From: Pleionea sediminis
GTDB lineage: Bacteria; Pseudomonadota; Gammaproteobacteria; Enterobacterales; Kangiellaceae
Length of the DNA stretch: 64,000 nt
NCBI RefSeq assembly: GCF_007570825.1
Contig: NZ_SUNB01000008.1
Location: 62,001 to 126,000 of the forward strand
Reading direction: 5' to 3'
The translations under genes and the position numbers were made by a program. Below are positions 55,785 through 64,000 of the stretch, piece after piece (within the stretch, counting starts at the first letter, position 1; each line of letters opens with the position of its first letter). The notes under the pieces were generated by a model. It was not told the origin of the DNA, searched no databases, and was given only the letters and a program-made list of their open reading frames with translations.

Positions 55785-56330
55785 ATGTCAGAACAACTTT
55801 TAACAAAATTATCGATTCGAGGGAGTAATTTACGCTCTATGGCACGTGGAAAAGTCGACATCAATGGCTATGATATTGCCGCATCTTTAGCCTATGGGCG
55901 TTTATCAAAAGAAGCCTATTATTTTGCTCGCTCGAAATATTGCGATGATATGGAATCCGCTAACTTACTGCTGGTATTTTTCAATCGGTTTGTTAGCGCG
56001 AAATTATCCGAACTAGGCTTATCCCAACCTTTTGAGTTTGTGCAAGGAATGAGCAAACTCATGTTAATTGAATCCGTTTTAGGAACCGAATGTGTGCCTT
56101 GCAAAGGAAAAGGTTTCCTCCATATTGAGGATGAACTCATCGATTGCAATAAATGTTCGCGAACCGGGAAAGCGAGTTTATCGCAAAGAAAACGCGCAGA
56201 GATTGTTGGGGTCTCTCTATCTTCCTGGCATAGAAATTGGAATCAATACTTGCCAGAGTTTTTCAGTCATACCCAAGAATTAGCCAGTCAGATCAACCGT
56301 CACATTCATCGCCAATTAGCGTACGACTAA
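55785..56330 (+). CDS. Lambda-Q-type antiterminator (copy 2)
   Basis: The 181-residue protein has the lambda Q pattern: N-terminal DIAASLAYG, zinc motif C103-x2-C106-x-G-x-G and C121-x2-C124, then SQRKRAEIVGVSLSSWHR. All four cysteines fall at the same residue numbers as in the paralogue at 18259. The start has a modest GAGG site. It is divergent from the lysis/division operon, with promoter and terminator between. By analogy with lambda it would allow RNA polymerase to pass the leader terminator. No phage replication or capsid genes are present in the window. Confidence 0.8.
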   Translation: MSEQLLTKLSIRGSNLRSMARGKVDINGYDIAASLAYGRLSKEAYYFARSKYCDDMESANLLLVFFNRFVSAKLSELGLSQPFEFVQGMSKLMLIESVLGTECVPCKGKGFLHIEDELIDCNKCSRTGKASLSQRKRAEIVGVSLSSWHRNWNQYLPEFFSHTQELASQINRHIHRQLAYD

Positions 56331-56494
56331 GAGCAAGTAAAGTTTGGGTGATTACGAATAGCCTGTATGAATTGGAAACTATAAAATTGAACACGTAACA
56401 ATCAAAACGAGCGGTTTTGAAAGAGTATCAGTCGTTGATAGTATAGGCATCCTTGCGTGATAAGTCCGTATAAAAATTAATGAAAGTGATTGAC

Positions 56495-57412
56495 TTAGCG
56501 GCAATCATTTAAGTTAAAGTCAAAAGTAGCTGTGCTAACCTTGTTGCCAATGTTAGAGCTTTCCTCAAGCAGGATGCCTCTTTCTGTCGCAACTATTTGA
56601 TTGCTCTGAAACAATGGTGGTCGTCCGACGAGCAACGATGACGCACCTTGAAATGAGGCAATACCCGTTTTGTATTGAATCTCTCCTTGTGAGTCTATGT
56701 AAACTAATTGCCCACCGACAAAATCGGCAGCTAAAATACCGTCACAATGTGGAACCAAGTCATCATAAACGGTCAAGCGACTAACAAACGATTGGGCCAT
56801 AGTTATTGTGGCATTGCCTGAAAGATCGATTCGTTTAATATTACCTAGATCAGTAAACCAAAGCCCATCATTCAACCATTTGATACCATTAGGGTGGTAA
56901 ACATTTTCATCTTGTGCAGCCCACTCCGAATGAATCAAATCAACAACTTGTAGACTCTCTGATAAATCAACCTTGACGATTGAGCCACTGCCAAAATAAG
57001 CCGTGTTTGCAATATACAATGTGTCCTTACCGTTACTGGTTAATCCATTTGGCAAATCGTATTCACTGATATCTGCAATGGTACTTAAGTGTCGATTCGG
57101 ATCATTGAGATCCAGAACATACAAATACTTTTTCGCATCTTGAAATTTAATTTCATAACACAATGTATAAATGTAATGAGAGATTTGGGTAATTCCGGCA
57201 AAGCCGCAGTCAAACTCATTCAGCTTCTCTAATGAATAGGAACCTTCAGATTTTTTCATCTCGAAAAAACCAACACCCGATGAAACGAAAAGCCTTCCCG
57301 ATTCCGTAAAATGTAAATTTTCCGCCTCGGGCAATCTAACCACCGTTTCTTTGGTATAACAGCCGCTAATAATGAGTCCTGCTATCAGACAAAAACACAA
57401 CTTGAACTTCAT
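56495..57412 (-). CDS. Lipoprotein with SMP-30/NHL-like beta-propeller
   Basis: The ATG at 57412 has AGGAG upstream and yields a proper lipoprotein signal (MKFKLCFCLIAGLIISGC), so I reject the longer frame to 57463. The protein of about 305 residues contains propeller-like repeats (NGLTSNGKDTLYIANTAYFG, HPNGIKWLNDGLWFTDLGNI) of the SMP-30/gluconolactonase type. The metal and catalytic residues cannot be assigned with confidence. It stands alone. Confidence 0.72.
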   Translation of the reverse strand: MKFKLCFCLIAGLIISGCYTKETVVRLPEAENLHFTESGRLFVSSGVGFFEMKKSEGSYSLEKLNEFDCGFAGITQISHYIYTLCYEIKFQDAKKYLYVLDLNDPNRHLSTIADISEYDLPNGLTSNGKDTLYIANTAYFGSGSIVKVDLSESLQVVDLIHSEWAAQDENVYHPNGIKWLNDGLWFTDLGNIKRIDLSGNATITMAQSFVSRLTVYDDLVPHCDGILAADFVGGQLVYIDSQGEIQYKTGIASFQGASSLLVGRPPLFQSNQIVATERGILLEESSNIGNKVSTATFDFNLNDCR

Positions 57413-57820
57413 AATCACTCCTGTAATCGTTTTATTAATTTTCTTATTTAACACCTTGCTCATATTGTTCGACTAAATTTAAACGTCCTTGTCCAATCAT
57501 CACTTTTTAAAGCTAAAAACAACTTCAGAACAGTATCATGTTTTTAAGCTTGAGCTCTGTAGGAAGTTCTTAGGCTAAACTGAGATATCATGAACGTTTA
57601 TTTTTGAGATAAAGTAAAAAACATCACTAAAGAACCGTAATACAAGAAAAAACCTTGAGATAAATCTCACTAATAAGTCAATCCTTTGTCACTACCAGCG
57701 ACTCTTATTGCTAATTGAATTTAAATAACTTTTATAATGGATACTGATTTCATAGAGTCAACTACTCTTTACGTAACGTCACAAACCAACACCTTTCTCT
57801 CTCGTTTCAGGAGATCTACA
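57413..57820. other. Divergent intergenic region
   Basis: About 400 bp between the propeller lipoprotein and the metalloprotease gene, which diverge. A TTG/ATG-initiated extension of the protease frame to 57737 lacks signal-peptide logic. No terminator or clear operator was seen. Confidence 0.35.
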
Positions 57821-59416
57821 ATGCACTTAATTAAATCATTCTTTCGTTTGATCTTATTAATGATTGCATCTAACCTCGCAATCATTCAGCTGGCGCAAGC
57901 AGCTCCCTATTCAGGAACAATATTTTTTGATCCAGACATCGTCACCGAAGATGACGTCAGTTTATTTTCAAACATTGTCTACACTGGAAGAGGACAAAGG
58001 ACCGTTTACGATAGGCGCTCATCAGGCAATGTAACGATTAATGCTTATCTATTTCAAATAACCTTCAGCAATGGACAAACCTGCGAAGCACAAGTTAATC
58101 CAGAGTTCGGAAGAGAGTCTGCCCGAGTGGAAGCTGAAAAATACGCTCGCTATATCGGTCAGTTACCACTGAGTGTGCGAAATGATTTGACGCATTTTAT
58201 TATTCATAAAGGCAACAATCCGTGGTCTGGTTGGGACAATTGGATATTAATTCATACGGGTAAAACACCCGAATATTTACGCCTTGGCATTGTTGAAGAA
58301 ACCATCATCCATGAGGGAGTTCATGCCACGCTCGATCGCTATCATCAAAACAATGCTAATTGGCAAAATTCACAAAGTCGAGATGGTCGCTTTATTTCAG
58401 ATTATGGGGAGGAATACCCCGTCAGAGAAGACTTTGCTGAAACCTATCTTACCTGGTTAGCAGTACGTGTAAAAAGAGATAGAATTTCTTCAAGCGATTT
58501 TAATACCATCACCTCTACGGTCCCTAACCGACTATCCTATTTGGATAACCAAGGTTTTGATCTTTACCCTTTAAGTTCACAATCCCAATCTCTTGCGGAG
58601 CTCCAATCTCCCAGTCCAGGCTCTCGTTTGACTAATAGTTCAGAAACGTTTCGCTGGAGTTCGATTGACTCCGATATATGGTTATCTGTAGGTACCGAAC
58701 AAGGTGGAAATTCCATCTATGATCGTAACGTTAGCGGATTAACTCAACAAAGAGTGGACAACTTACCGACTAATGGAAGCTCGGTTTATGTCAGACTTTG
58801 GACTTACGTAGATAACAGTTGGAAATACAAGGACTATGACTTTTCAACGGGTGGTGGAACTCATTCGGGCTTAGCTCAAATTACAGCACCACGACCCAAC
58901 TCAACCATTGAAAATACCAGTGTTGTTTTCGAATGGAGTTCAACGAATAATGATGTCTGGCTTTCTGTTGGCGATGCATCAGGAGGCAATAATTTTTTTA
59001 ACCGCAATGTTAGTGGGCAAAACAGTCAAAGAGTCAATAATCTGATTATTAATGGAGACAACATCTATGTACGACTGTGGACCTGGTATCAAAACCGATG
59101 GCAATATGAAGACTATACGTATCAAACTGTCAGCAATCAGGACGGATTAGCAAGGTTAACTTCTCCCGATCCAAACTCAGTCATTAGAGGTGGTGCAACA
59201 ACCTTTCGGTGGACACCCATCGATAACGATGTTTGGTTGTCGGTTGGTTCCTCTCAGGGTGGTAAAGATCTTTTTGATAAAAAAGTTGCTGGACAACAAG
59301 GTCAATATGTCGATAATTTGCCAACGAATGGCCGAACCATCTATTTGAGACTCTGGACCTGGTACCAAAGTCGATGGCAATACATCGATTACCAATTTTC
59401 TTCGGCGAGTCGTTAG
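57821..59416 (+). CDS. Secreted HExxH metalloprotease with three C-terminal repeats
   Basis: The ATG at 57821 has AGGAGA upstream and gives a signal peptide cleaved near AQA. The product of about 531 residues has a catalytic domain (to about 265) with the zinc motif HEGVH in EETIIHEGVHATL and a downstream Glu in REDFAETYL. Three tandem repeats of about 85 residues follow (each with P-x-S/N, F-x-W, D-x-W-L-S-V-G, G-x-x-x-x-[FD]-x-[RK]-x-V-[SA]-G, VRLW or LRLW). The repeats probably bind a surface ligand. The substrate is unknown. It is monocistronic. Confidence 0.82.
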   Translation: MHLIKSFFRLILLMIASNLAIIQLAQAAPYSGTIFFDPDIVTEDDVSLFSNIVYTGRGQRTVYDRRSSGNVTINAYLFQITFSNGQTCEAQVNPEFGRESARVEAEKYARYIGQLPLSVRNDLTHFIIHKGNNPWSGWDNWILIHTGKTPEYLRLGIVEETIIHEGVHATLDRYHQNNANWQNSQSRDGRFISDYGEEYPVREDFAETYLTWLAVRVKRDRISSSDFNTITSTVPNRLSYLDNQGFDLYPLSSQSQSLAELQSPSPGSRLTNSSETFRWSSIDSDIWLSVGTEQGGNSIYDRNVSGLTQQRVDNLPTNGSSVYVRLWTYVDNSWKYKDYDFSTGGGTHSGLAQITAPRPNSTIENTSVVFEWSSTNNDVWLSVGDASGGNNFFNRNVSGQNSQRVNNLIINGDNIYVRLWTWYQNRWQYEDYTYQTVSNQDGLARLTSPDPNSVIRGGATTFRWTPIDNDVWLSVGSSQGGKDLFDKKVAGQQGQYVDNLPTNGRTIYLRLWTWYQSRWQYIDYQFSSASR

Positions 59417-59506
59417 CAAAAGTTACCAATGGAGTTCAGCTTTAAAGAAACATCACAAGAATAGTCATTCGAACTCCTGCTTCTTAAATGAAGTTTGGTT
59501 TAAATT

Positions 59507-59527
59507 TCGCCCAGTGATTCTGGGCGA
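59507..59527. terminator. Hairpin between convergent protease and moaE genes
   Basis: TCGCCCAG (59507-59514) and CTGGGCGA (59520-59527) form an 8-bp GC-rich stem with a 5-nt loop. AT-rich flanks on both sides would allow termination from either gene. Confidence 0.55.
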
Positions 59528-59595
59528 TATTATGACTCAACAAATGACAAGAATTCTTTAAACGCAGAGCTCGCTTTTATAATATTTGATGAAGT

Positions 59596-60039
59596 TTACC
59601 AACGAGATTTTGCTTCGGTATCTTTATCGTTCGCATCCACCCATCGCTCACCTTCTGGCGTTCTTTCTTTCTTCCAAAATGGCGCTTCCGTCTTCAAATA
59701 ATCCATTATAAATTGTGCAGCTTGAAAGCTGGCTTCTCGATGTTGAGAGGTAACACCGACAAAAACAATTTGGTCGTTAATACTAAGACTTCCTATGCGG
59801 TGTATAAGTTTTACCCGACCCAATTGCCAACGGCTTTTTGCTTGCTCAACAATTCTCTGTAGCGCTTTTTCTGTCATCGCCGGATAATGCTCTAGCTGCA
59901 AATTGAGAATTTTTGAACCCTGATTCATATCTCTAACCAGTCCAACGAAAAATACAACCGCTCCATCCTTTCCATTATCATTGATAAGAGCCCGATATTC
60001 ATCGGCAACATTAAAATCATCTTCCGTTACTCGGATCAT
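59596..60039 (-). CDS. moaE: Molybdopterin synthase large subunit MoaE
   Basis: The 147-residue protein has the MoaE core (FFVGLVRDMNQGSKILNLQL, EHYPAMTEKAL, VGVTSQHREASFQAAQFIMD) and the catalytic lysine region APFWKKE. With MoaD it converts precursor Z to molybdopterin. It is the last gene of the moaA-mobA-moaBCDE operon. Confidence 0.93.
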   Translation of the reverse strand: MIRVTEDDFNVADEYRALINDNGKDGAVVFFVGLVRDMNQGSKILNLQLEHYPAMTEKALQRIVEQAKSRWQLGRVKLIHRIGSLSINDQIVFVGVTSQHREASFQAAQFIMDYLKTEAPFWKKERTPEGERWVDANDKDTEAKSRW

Positions 60040-60073
60040 AATCGATACTCTTCTCGCACAATAGCTAAATGAC

Positions 60074-60319
60074 TTAGCCGCCAGTCACCGGAGGAAAAAA
60101 GGCGACCTCTGCATCGTCAGGTATCTTAAAGTTATCATTAACCAGCTCTTGATTTACCGCCGATAAAACTTTGCCCTCGAGTACCGGAATGAACTGAGGA
60201 TCATATTTGATTAAAGCCTTTTTTAGTTCAGCAACGGTTGTCACATCATCCAACGAAAAGATCATTGAATCACAGCCCACTTTTTCACGTAGAGAAGCAA
60301 AAAATAAGACTTTAATCAC
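60074..60319 (-). CDS. moaD: Molybdopterin synthase small subunit MoaD
   Basis: I choose GTG at 60319 (GGAGA upstream), which overlaps the moaC stop by 8 bp and gives an 81-residue ubiquitin-fold protein of family length ([15 protein letters not shown] ... FFPPVTGG). The C-terminal Gly-Gly carries the thiocarboxylate sulfur. The longer frame to 60373 would run through moaC. Confidence 0.9.
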   Translation of the reverse strand: MIKVLFFASLREKVGCDSMIFSLDDVTTVAELKKALIKYDPQFIPVLEGKVLSAVNQELVNDNFKIPDDAEVAFFPPVTGG

Positions 60320-60812
60320 GTTGCCAATCTCCACTCTGCCCTCCCTTTTTTTCCAATACTTTGATTCCTTCAATCGTCATTGTTTTATCGACAGCTTTAC
60401 ACATATCAAATAAGGTTAATGCTGCGACACTCACGGCCGTTAAAGCTTCCATTTCAACGCCCGTTCGTCCAGTTAACTTACAGCGACTGCAAATACGAAT
60501 CCGCTGATTGTCTGGTTGGATTTCAAAGTCTACTTGTACTTTGCTCAGCGCTAAAGGATGGCATAGAGGAATTAATTGACTGCATTGTTTTGCGCCTTGA
60601 ATACCTGCTATTCGAGCAACGGCTAAAACATCGCCTTTAGCATGACCACCGGATTCAATTAATGACAGAGTACTTGACTGCATCTTTATATAACCTTCCG
60701 CAGTTGCGATTCTCACGCTGTTTGGCTTTTCCGAAACATCAACCATCGATGCTTCACCCTTCGAATTGATATGAGTCAGTGAAGACGAAGTATTTTTACT
60801 GATAGTCGCCAT
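60312..60812 (-). CDS. moaC: Cyclic pyranopterin monophosphate synthase MoaC
   Basis: The 166-residue protein has the MoaC signatures [33 protein letters not shown] and [24 protein letters not shown]. It acts with MoaA to make precursor Z. It overlaps moaB by one base upstream and moaD downstream. Confidence 0.94.
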   Translation of the reverse strand: MATISKNTSSSLTHINSKGEASMVDVSEKPNSVRIATAEGYIKMQSSTLSLIESGGHAKGDVLAVARIAGIQGAKQCSQLIPLCHPLALSKVQVDFEIQPDNQRIRICSRCKLTGRTGVEMEALTAVSVAALTLFDMCKAVDKTMTIEGIKVLEKKGGQSGDWQRD

Positions 60813-61366
60813 TAGTTACCGCTCTCACTCTCATCAATAACGTTAACTTGTTTTAAATGGGTCACAAAATTACAAGGTTTATAGGTACTATCTAATTGCT
60901 CTTTAATAATAGAATCCCAAGCAGTGCGGCACGCATTGGTTGACCCTGGCATACAAAAGATGACCGTTCCATTAGCAAAGCCTGCCACAGCTCGCGACTG
61001 AATGGTTGATGTGCCAATTTGTTGATAAGAAATTTGACGAAAAAGTTCACCAAAGCCTTCAACCTCTTTATCAAATAGAACACTGAGTGCTTCTGGCGTT
61101 GAGTCTCGCGCAGTAAAGCCCGTACCACCAGTAACCAATACCGCTTGAATATTTGAAGAGGCAATCCAGCGAGAAACAAGCGCTCTTAATTGATAAATAT
61201 CATCTTTTACAATGCAATGTTCCGTCACTGTGTGTCCGGCTTCGCGAACATTATCAGCCAGCAGCTGACCCGATGTATCATTTTCGATTGACCGTGTATC
61301 AGAAACGGTTAACACAGCAATATTTAACGAAATTTTAGTTGGTGTTTTATTATTTTTAGTCATCAT
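60812..61366 (-). CDS. moaB: Molybdopterin adenylyltransferase-type protein MoaB
   Basis: The 184-residue protein has the MoaB/Mog fold with [36 protein letters not shown] and [13 protein letters not shown]. It binds molybdopterin and may adenylate it. The start is one of two adjacent ATGs. It is 34 bp after mobA in the operon. Confidence 0.9.
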   Translation of the reverse strand: MMTKNNKTPTKISLNIAVLTVSDTRSIENDTSGQLLADNVREAGHTVTEHCIVKDDIYQLRALVSRWIASSNIQAVLVTGGTGFTARDSTPEALSVLFDKEVEGFGELFRQISYQQIGTSTIQSRAVAGFANGTVIFCMPGSTNACRTAWDSIIKEQLDSTYKPCNFVTHLKQVNVIDESESGN

Positions 61367-61400
61367 ACATACATCAATGTTTTAATAATAGAAGTTGTCT

Positions 61401-61955
61401 TTAATAGTCTTCTTTTGAGAGTTGCTTCAAACGCTCAAGATCGTCGGGTGTATTTACGTTCATTAAATTTTGGGGTCGTTCACAATCAATAGCTACTGCA
61501 TTAATCTCGGCTAAAAAAGTACGGACGGAACAATCCGAACTTTCATCATTAAGCACGCGCTCCAAATAATCGATGTATTGCTCTTCCCAGGTTATCACCA
61601 TCGGAAAAAAACTGTCTTTAAAATAGACATTCGAATGATAATCGGACTCTGATACTAAGTCAGCAAGCAGAGATTCATGCAACAATGGCATATCAACAGG
61701 AATTATTAGTAGTTTATTGACCGAGATTGATTTTGCAACGCTATAGATTCCTGCTAGAGGGCCTTTGTCGAGATGGTTGTCAGGAATACCATCATGTTCT
61801 TTGCCACTCACGATAACTTTTCGACACCCTACTTTCATTAAAATCTCTAAGGCATGATCCAACCAACTCTGTAAAGGTTTAACAGGATGTTGAATTAACG
61901 CTTTATCTTTTTGCATCCGAGTTGAAGAGCCGCCGGCTAAAACGATTCCGATCAT
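61401..61955 (-). CDS. mobA: Molybdenum cofactor guanylyltransferase MobA
   Basis: The 184-residue protein has the nucleotidyltransferase start MIGIVLAGGSSTRMQKDKA (Q replaces the usual Gly in RMGxDK) and the DMPLL motif. It attaches GMP to the cofactor. It is 9 bp after moaA. Confidence 0.9.
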   Translation of the reverse strand: MIGIVLAGGSSTRMQKDKALIQHPVKPLQSWLDHALEILMKVGCRKVIVSGKEHDGIPDNHLDKGPLAGIYSVAKSISVNKLLIIPVDMPLLHESLLADLVSESDYHSNVYFKDSFFPMVITWEEQYIDYLERVLNDESSDCSVRTFLAEINAVAIDCERPQNLMNVNTPDDLERLKQLSKEDY

Positions 61956-61964
61956 AAATAAAGG

Positions 61965-62945
61965 TTAGCCTCCCAACATTGATAAGTGCTTTGTCGATCC
62001 GGTGAAGCCATCGTGCAATAAATGCGATGCTTCCTTTTGTGTGACATAACATCGAATTTTATCGACTAACGTTTCTATATTCTCTGGCTCACACCATTGT
62101 CGAAGAGGTATACCATGTTCACCAAATAAACAAAGATGTAAATTTCCATGAGAAGAAATACGCAATCGATTACAGCTGGAGCAAAAGTCATTATCGTAGG
62201 GCATAATTAAACCGATTCGCCCCTTAAACTCCGAATGCTGAAACTCTTGGGCAGGTCCCGCCGTTTGGCTCCGCAGAACTCGAGTCCAACCGGTTTGCAA
62301 CAAATGCTTTTTTATCGGTAAACCGGAGACGTGATTATCTTTGAAAAACTCAAAGTTATCGCCTGTTTGCATTAATTCGATGAGCCGTAACGTTACCGGC
62401 TTATTCTTAAGCCAATCTAAATACGCTTGAAGATCATTATAATTGAATTGGCGCATCAAAACCGTATTGATCTTTATTGATTTGAGACCCAATGTTTGCG
62501 CATAAGAAATCCCATTTAATATCTCATCCAAACGATCATGTCCTGTGATAGCTGCAAACATTTTCGGATCGAAACTATCAATGCTGACATTCAATCGATC
62601 CAGTCCAGCATCAACCCAATCGGACACTCGCTGCTTTAAGTTATAACCGTTTGTAGTCACGGCTACAGATTCAATACCAGGCGTATTCTTACACAGTGAA
62701 ATGATGTCGGGTAAATCTTTTCTAATTGATGGTTCCCCACCAGTGATGCGAACCTTTTTGGTGCCCAGCTGAGCAAACGCTTGAACGATAGATTGAATTT
62801 CTGAAAGTTGAAGCGCACAAGTTTCAGCCTGAGCTTTTGGCTTTTCATAACCATTAGGTAGGCAATAGTTGCACTTAAAATTACAGACGTCAGTAATCGA
62901 TAATCGCAAATAGTGAAATTCGCGACCCTGTTGATCTTGTAACAT
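61965..62945 (-). CDS. moaA: GTP 3',8-cyclase MoaA
   Basis: The ATG at 62945 (AAAGG upstream) is preferred to a TTG at 62960. The protein of about 326 residues is a radical SAM enzyme with CNFKCNYC, the SAM-binding GGEPSIRKD, a second cluster in CSSCNRLRISSHGNLHLC, and the C-terminal Gly-Gly (MLGG). It starts molybdenum cofactor synthesis. It is the first gene of the operon. Confidence 0.94.
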   Translation of the reverse strand: MLQDQQGREFHYLRLSITDVCNFKCNYCLPNGYEKPKAQAETCALQLSEIQSIVQAFAQLGTKKVRITGGEPSIRKDLPDIISLCKNTPGIESVAVTTNGYNLKQRVSDWVDAGLDRLNVSIDSFDPKMFAAITGHDRLDEILNGISYAQTLGLKSIKINTVLMRQFNYNDLQAYLDWLKNKPVTLRLIELMQTGDNFEFFKDNHVSGLPIKKHLLQTGWTRVLRSQTAGPAQEFQHSEFKGRIGLIMPYDNDFCSSCNRLRISSHGNLHLCLFGEHGIPLRQWCEPENIETLVDKIRCYVTQKEASHLLHDGFTGSTKHLSMLGG

Positions 62946-63371
62946 ATCACACCTTTCCAAATACGGGAGGCTAAGTCATTTCTACCTTAACCCTGGTAAC
63001 AACTCTATGATTCTTTCTCAATTACTTTTGATTGAGAATCAAAGTTGTTACGGCGGAATAAACTTATCGAGATATCATCTTCACAAGAAAACTCTATAAT
63101 GTTATCAGCGACTTAGCTCAAACAGCTCGGAGTTTATGTCGCACCACTATACGCTTGTTTAACAACAAACGAAACAATCGAATCAAGAAAATAAGCAAGA
63201 AGAAATGAAGGCTAAAAGATAGATACTACCTAAACAGTAAGAATGACATTACAAATTGCATAATGAGTCCAGTAATGACAGACAGGCTTGTCCTGACAGA
63301 AATGTTAACGTTTTTTTGTCAGGATAAGCCTTATTGCTAACTAAAATAAATCAAGATTTAAAAACAATAGA
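62946..63371. other. Intergenic region upstream of moaA
   Basis: It should contain the moa promoter. I searched for a long molybdenum-cofactor-type riboswitch fold but cannot support one by eye. A long near-perfect hairpin at 63284-63331 lies at the far side, after the unknown gene. Confidence 0.4.
63284..63331. repeat. Long near-perfect inverted repeat
   Basis: AGGCTTGTCCTGACA (63284-63298) and TGTCAGGATAAGCCT (63317-63331) pair over 15 bp with one G-T, loop 18 nt with seven T. It lies 40 bp after the stop of the minus-strand gene. It may be its terminator or a small mobile/REP-like element. Confidence 0.5.
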
Positions 63372-64000
63372 TTAACGAACGTCATTCCATGGACCTCGTG
63401 GCCAGGTTTTCTCGCACCAGTCAATTAAGTCGCTTAATACATTTTCAGGTACTCCGAGCTCTCGAAATTTCGGAATAACACGGTATGTATTTCGCCCTTG
63501 AAATTGTCCGAGGTCAAAAGAACAACGAGAACCACAGGGTGAAAAATCAGTACTATTGCGTGGCTGAACTTTTCTATTATGAGTTGCATTTGCCCAGTCT
63601 TGAGCCGTAGCGTTATTGGCATCTTCGACAAAATCCTCTAGCATGGCTTGAATTAAATAACGCCACAACGTTCTACCAACACTCGACTGAGTATCCGTAT
63701 TGGTGGTACGGCGTGCTGTGCCATAATACACATAAGGCTGCGCGGTTCTTAAATCTAATCCGGCTTCAACACCATAACGTCCGTTGGTTTGCAATTGTCG
63801 TTGTTTAATCATAGTGGCCCAAAATTTAAATCCTTGTGGAATCCCCGAAAAACGTTGTAGCAGTTCTACATGACTGTATGTGTAAGCAAAATGCGAAGGC
63901 ATGCTGCGGCGATACCCAGTATTAAGAATCATATTAAGATGATACCAAGTGCTACTTTCAAATATTCCCAACATTTCGCTTTGTGAAAAGAAAAATCGCC
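63372..64000 (-). CDS. Unknown protein, N-terminus beyond the window edge
   Basis: The frame is open from the right edge to a stop at 63372, at least 209 residues. An internal ATG at 63974 is not necessarily the start because the frame continues upstream without a stop (FFFSQSEM before it). The visible part is rich in aromatic and polar residues (YSHVELLQRFSGIPQGFKFW, VEAGLDLRTAQPYVYYGTAR) and ends with a tryptophan-rich tail. No family is recognised. Confidence 0.55.
   Translation of the reverse strand, partial: RFFFSQSEMLGIFESSTWYHLNMILNTGYRRSMPSHFAYTYSHVELLQRFSGIPQGFKFWATMIKQRQLQTNGRYGVEAGLDLRTAQPYVYYGTARRTTNTDTQSSVGRTLWRYLIQAMLEDFVEDANNATAQDWANATHNRKVQPRNSTDFSPCGSRCSFDLGQFQGRNTYRVIPKFRELGVPENVLSDLIDWCEKTWPRGPWNDVR

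Noticed and set aside
46907-56330. Interpretation of the lysis/division locus as an ordinary prophage
   Set aside because: No integrase, repressor, terminase, portal, capsid or tail gene and no attachment repeat is visible. Kinase and ftsAZ genes are not phage-typical. A relic of phage origin for the lysis and Q parts remains likely.
62946-63371. Molybdenum-cofactor riboswitch before moaA
   Set aside because: No long conserved helix set could be traced by eye. A covariance-model search would be decisive.

Overview
The window is AT-rich DNA from a bacterial chromosome. SecD/SecF, a YgiD-type LigB dioxygenase, a moaA-mobA-moaBCDE operon, an Mrp cation/proton antiporter operon and GGDEF enzymes point to a marine-type gammaproteobacterium. 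A Kangiellaceae/Aliikangiella-like host is a guess only. No rRNA, tRNA, transposase or CRISPR array was seen.

Layout. 0-3.7 kb: lipoproteins, a diguanylate cyclase and a small exported protein. 3.9-6.7 kb: a secD-secF pair outside the usual yajC context. 7.1-10.6 kb: a CadC/ToxR-like membrane regulator and a secreted tandem discoidin-like protein. 10.6-14.7 kb: a helical protein, a TPR-GGDEF enzyme and a cytochrome b561 gene broken by one amber codon. 15.2-18.9 kb: a small module with a hybrid kinase, a stand-alone SH3b protein and a lambda-Q-like antiterminator. 19-21.9 kb: LigB dioxygenase, CheY-like regulator and Rap1a-like protein. 22.0-29.3 kb: a nine-gene mrp operon. 29.6-31 kb: a gamma-glutamylcyclotransferase-like gene and a small exported protein. 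31-39.6 kb: a tight minus-strand operon (acyltransferase-like, GH3 ligase-like, Rieske oxygenase, tandem GNAT, fatty-acid desaturase, membrane-CRTAC1 fusion) behind a candidate Fur box, with a relic paralogue upstream. 41.6-46.4 kb: RDD, lipoprotein, Spo0M, PH-like and thioredoxin-like genes plus an SDR pseudogene. 46.9-56.3 kb: the large version of the kinase/Q module. 56.5-59.4 kb: a beta-propeller lipoprotein and a secreted metalloprotease. 59.6-62.9 kb: molybdenum cofactor synthesis. 63.4-64 kb: a partial unknown gene.

The most striking content is the 46.9-56.3 kb locus. A hybrid histidine kinase/AraC regulator (+) faces a minus-strand operon of two unknown proteins, a phage/GTA-type holin, a zinc amidase with EF-hand and SH3b, FtsA and FtsZ. 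Divergent from the operon is a lambda-Q-type antiterminator gene. The operon leader carries a consensus -35 promoter about 300 nt upstream of a strong intrinsic terminator that lies just before the first gene. This is the logic of lambda late control (Q, PR', tR', then lysis genes), here wired to cell-division genes. A reduced version with the same order and orientation (kinase +, SH3b remnant -, Q-like +) lies at 15.5-18.8 kb, and its minus-strand promoter matches the other in 23 of 30 bases. I infer a duplicated, chromosomally maintained module coupling a signal to septal remodelling and/or lysis. The function is untested.
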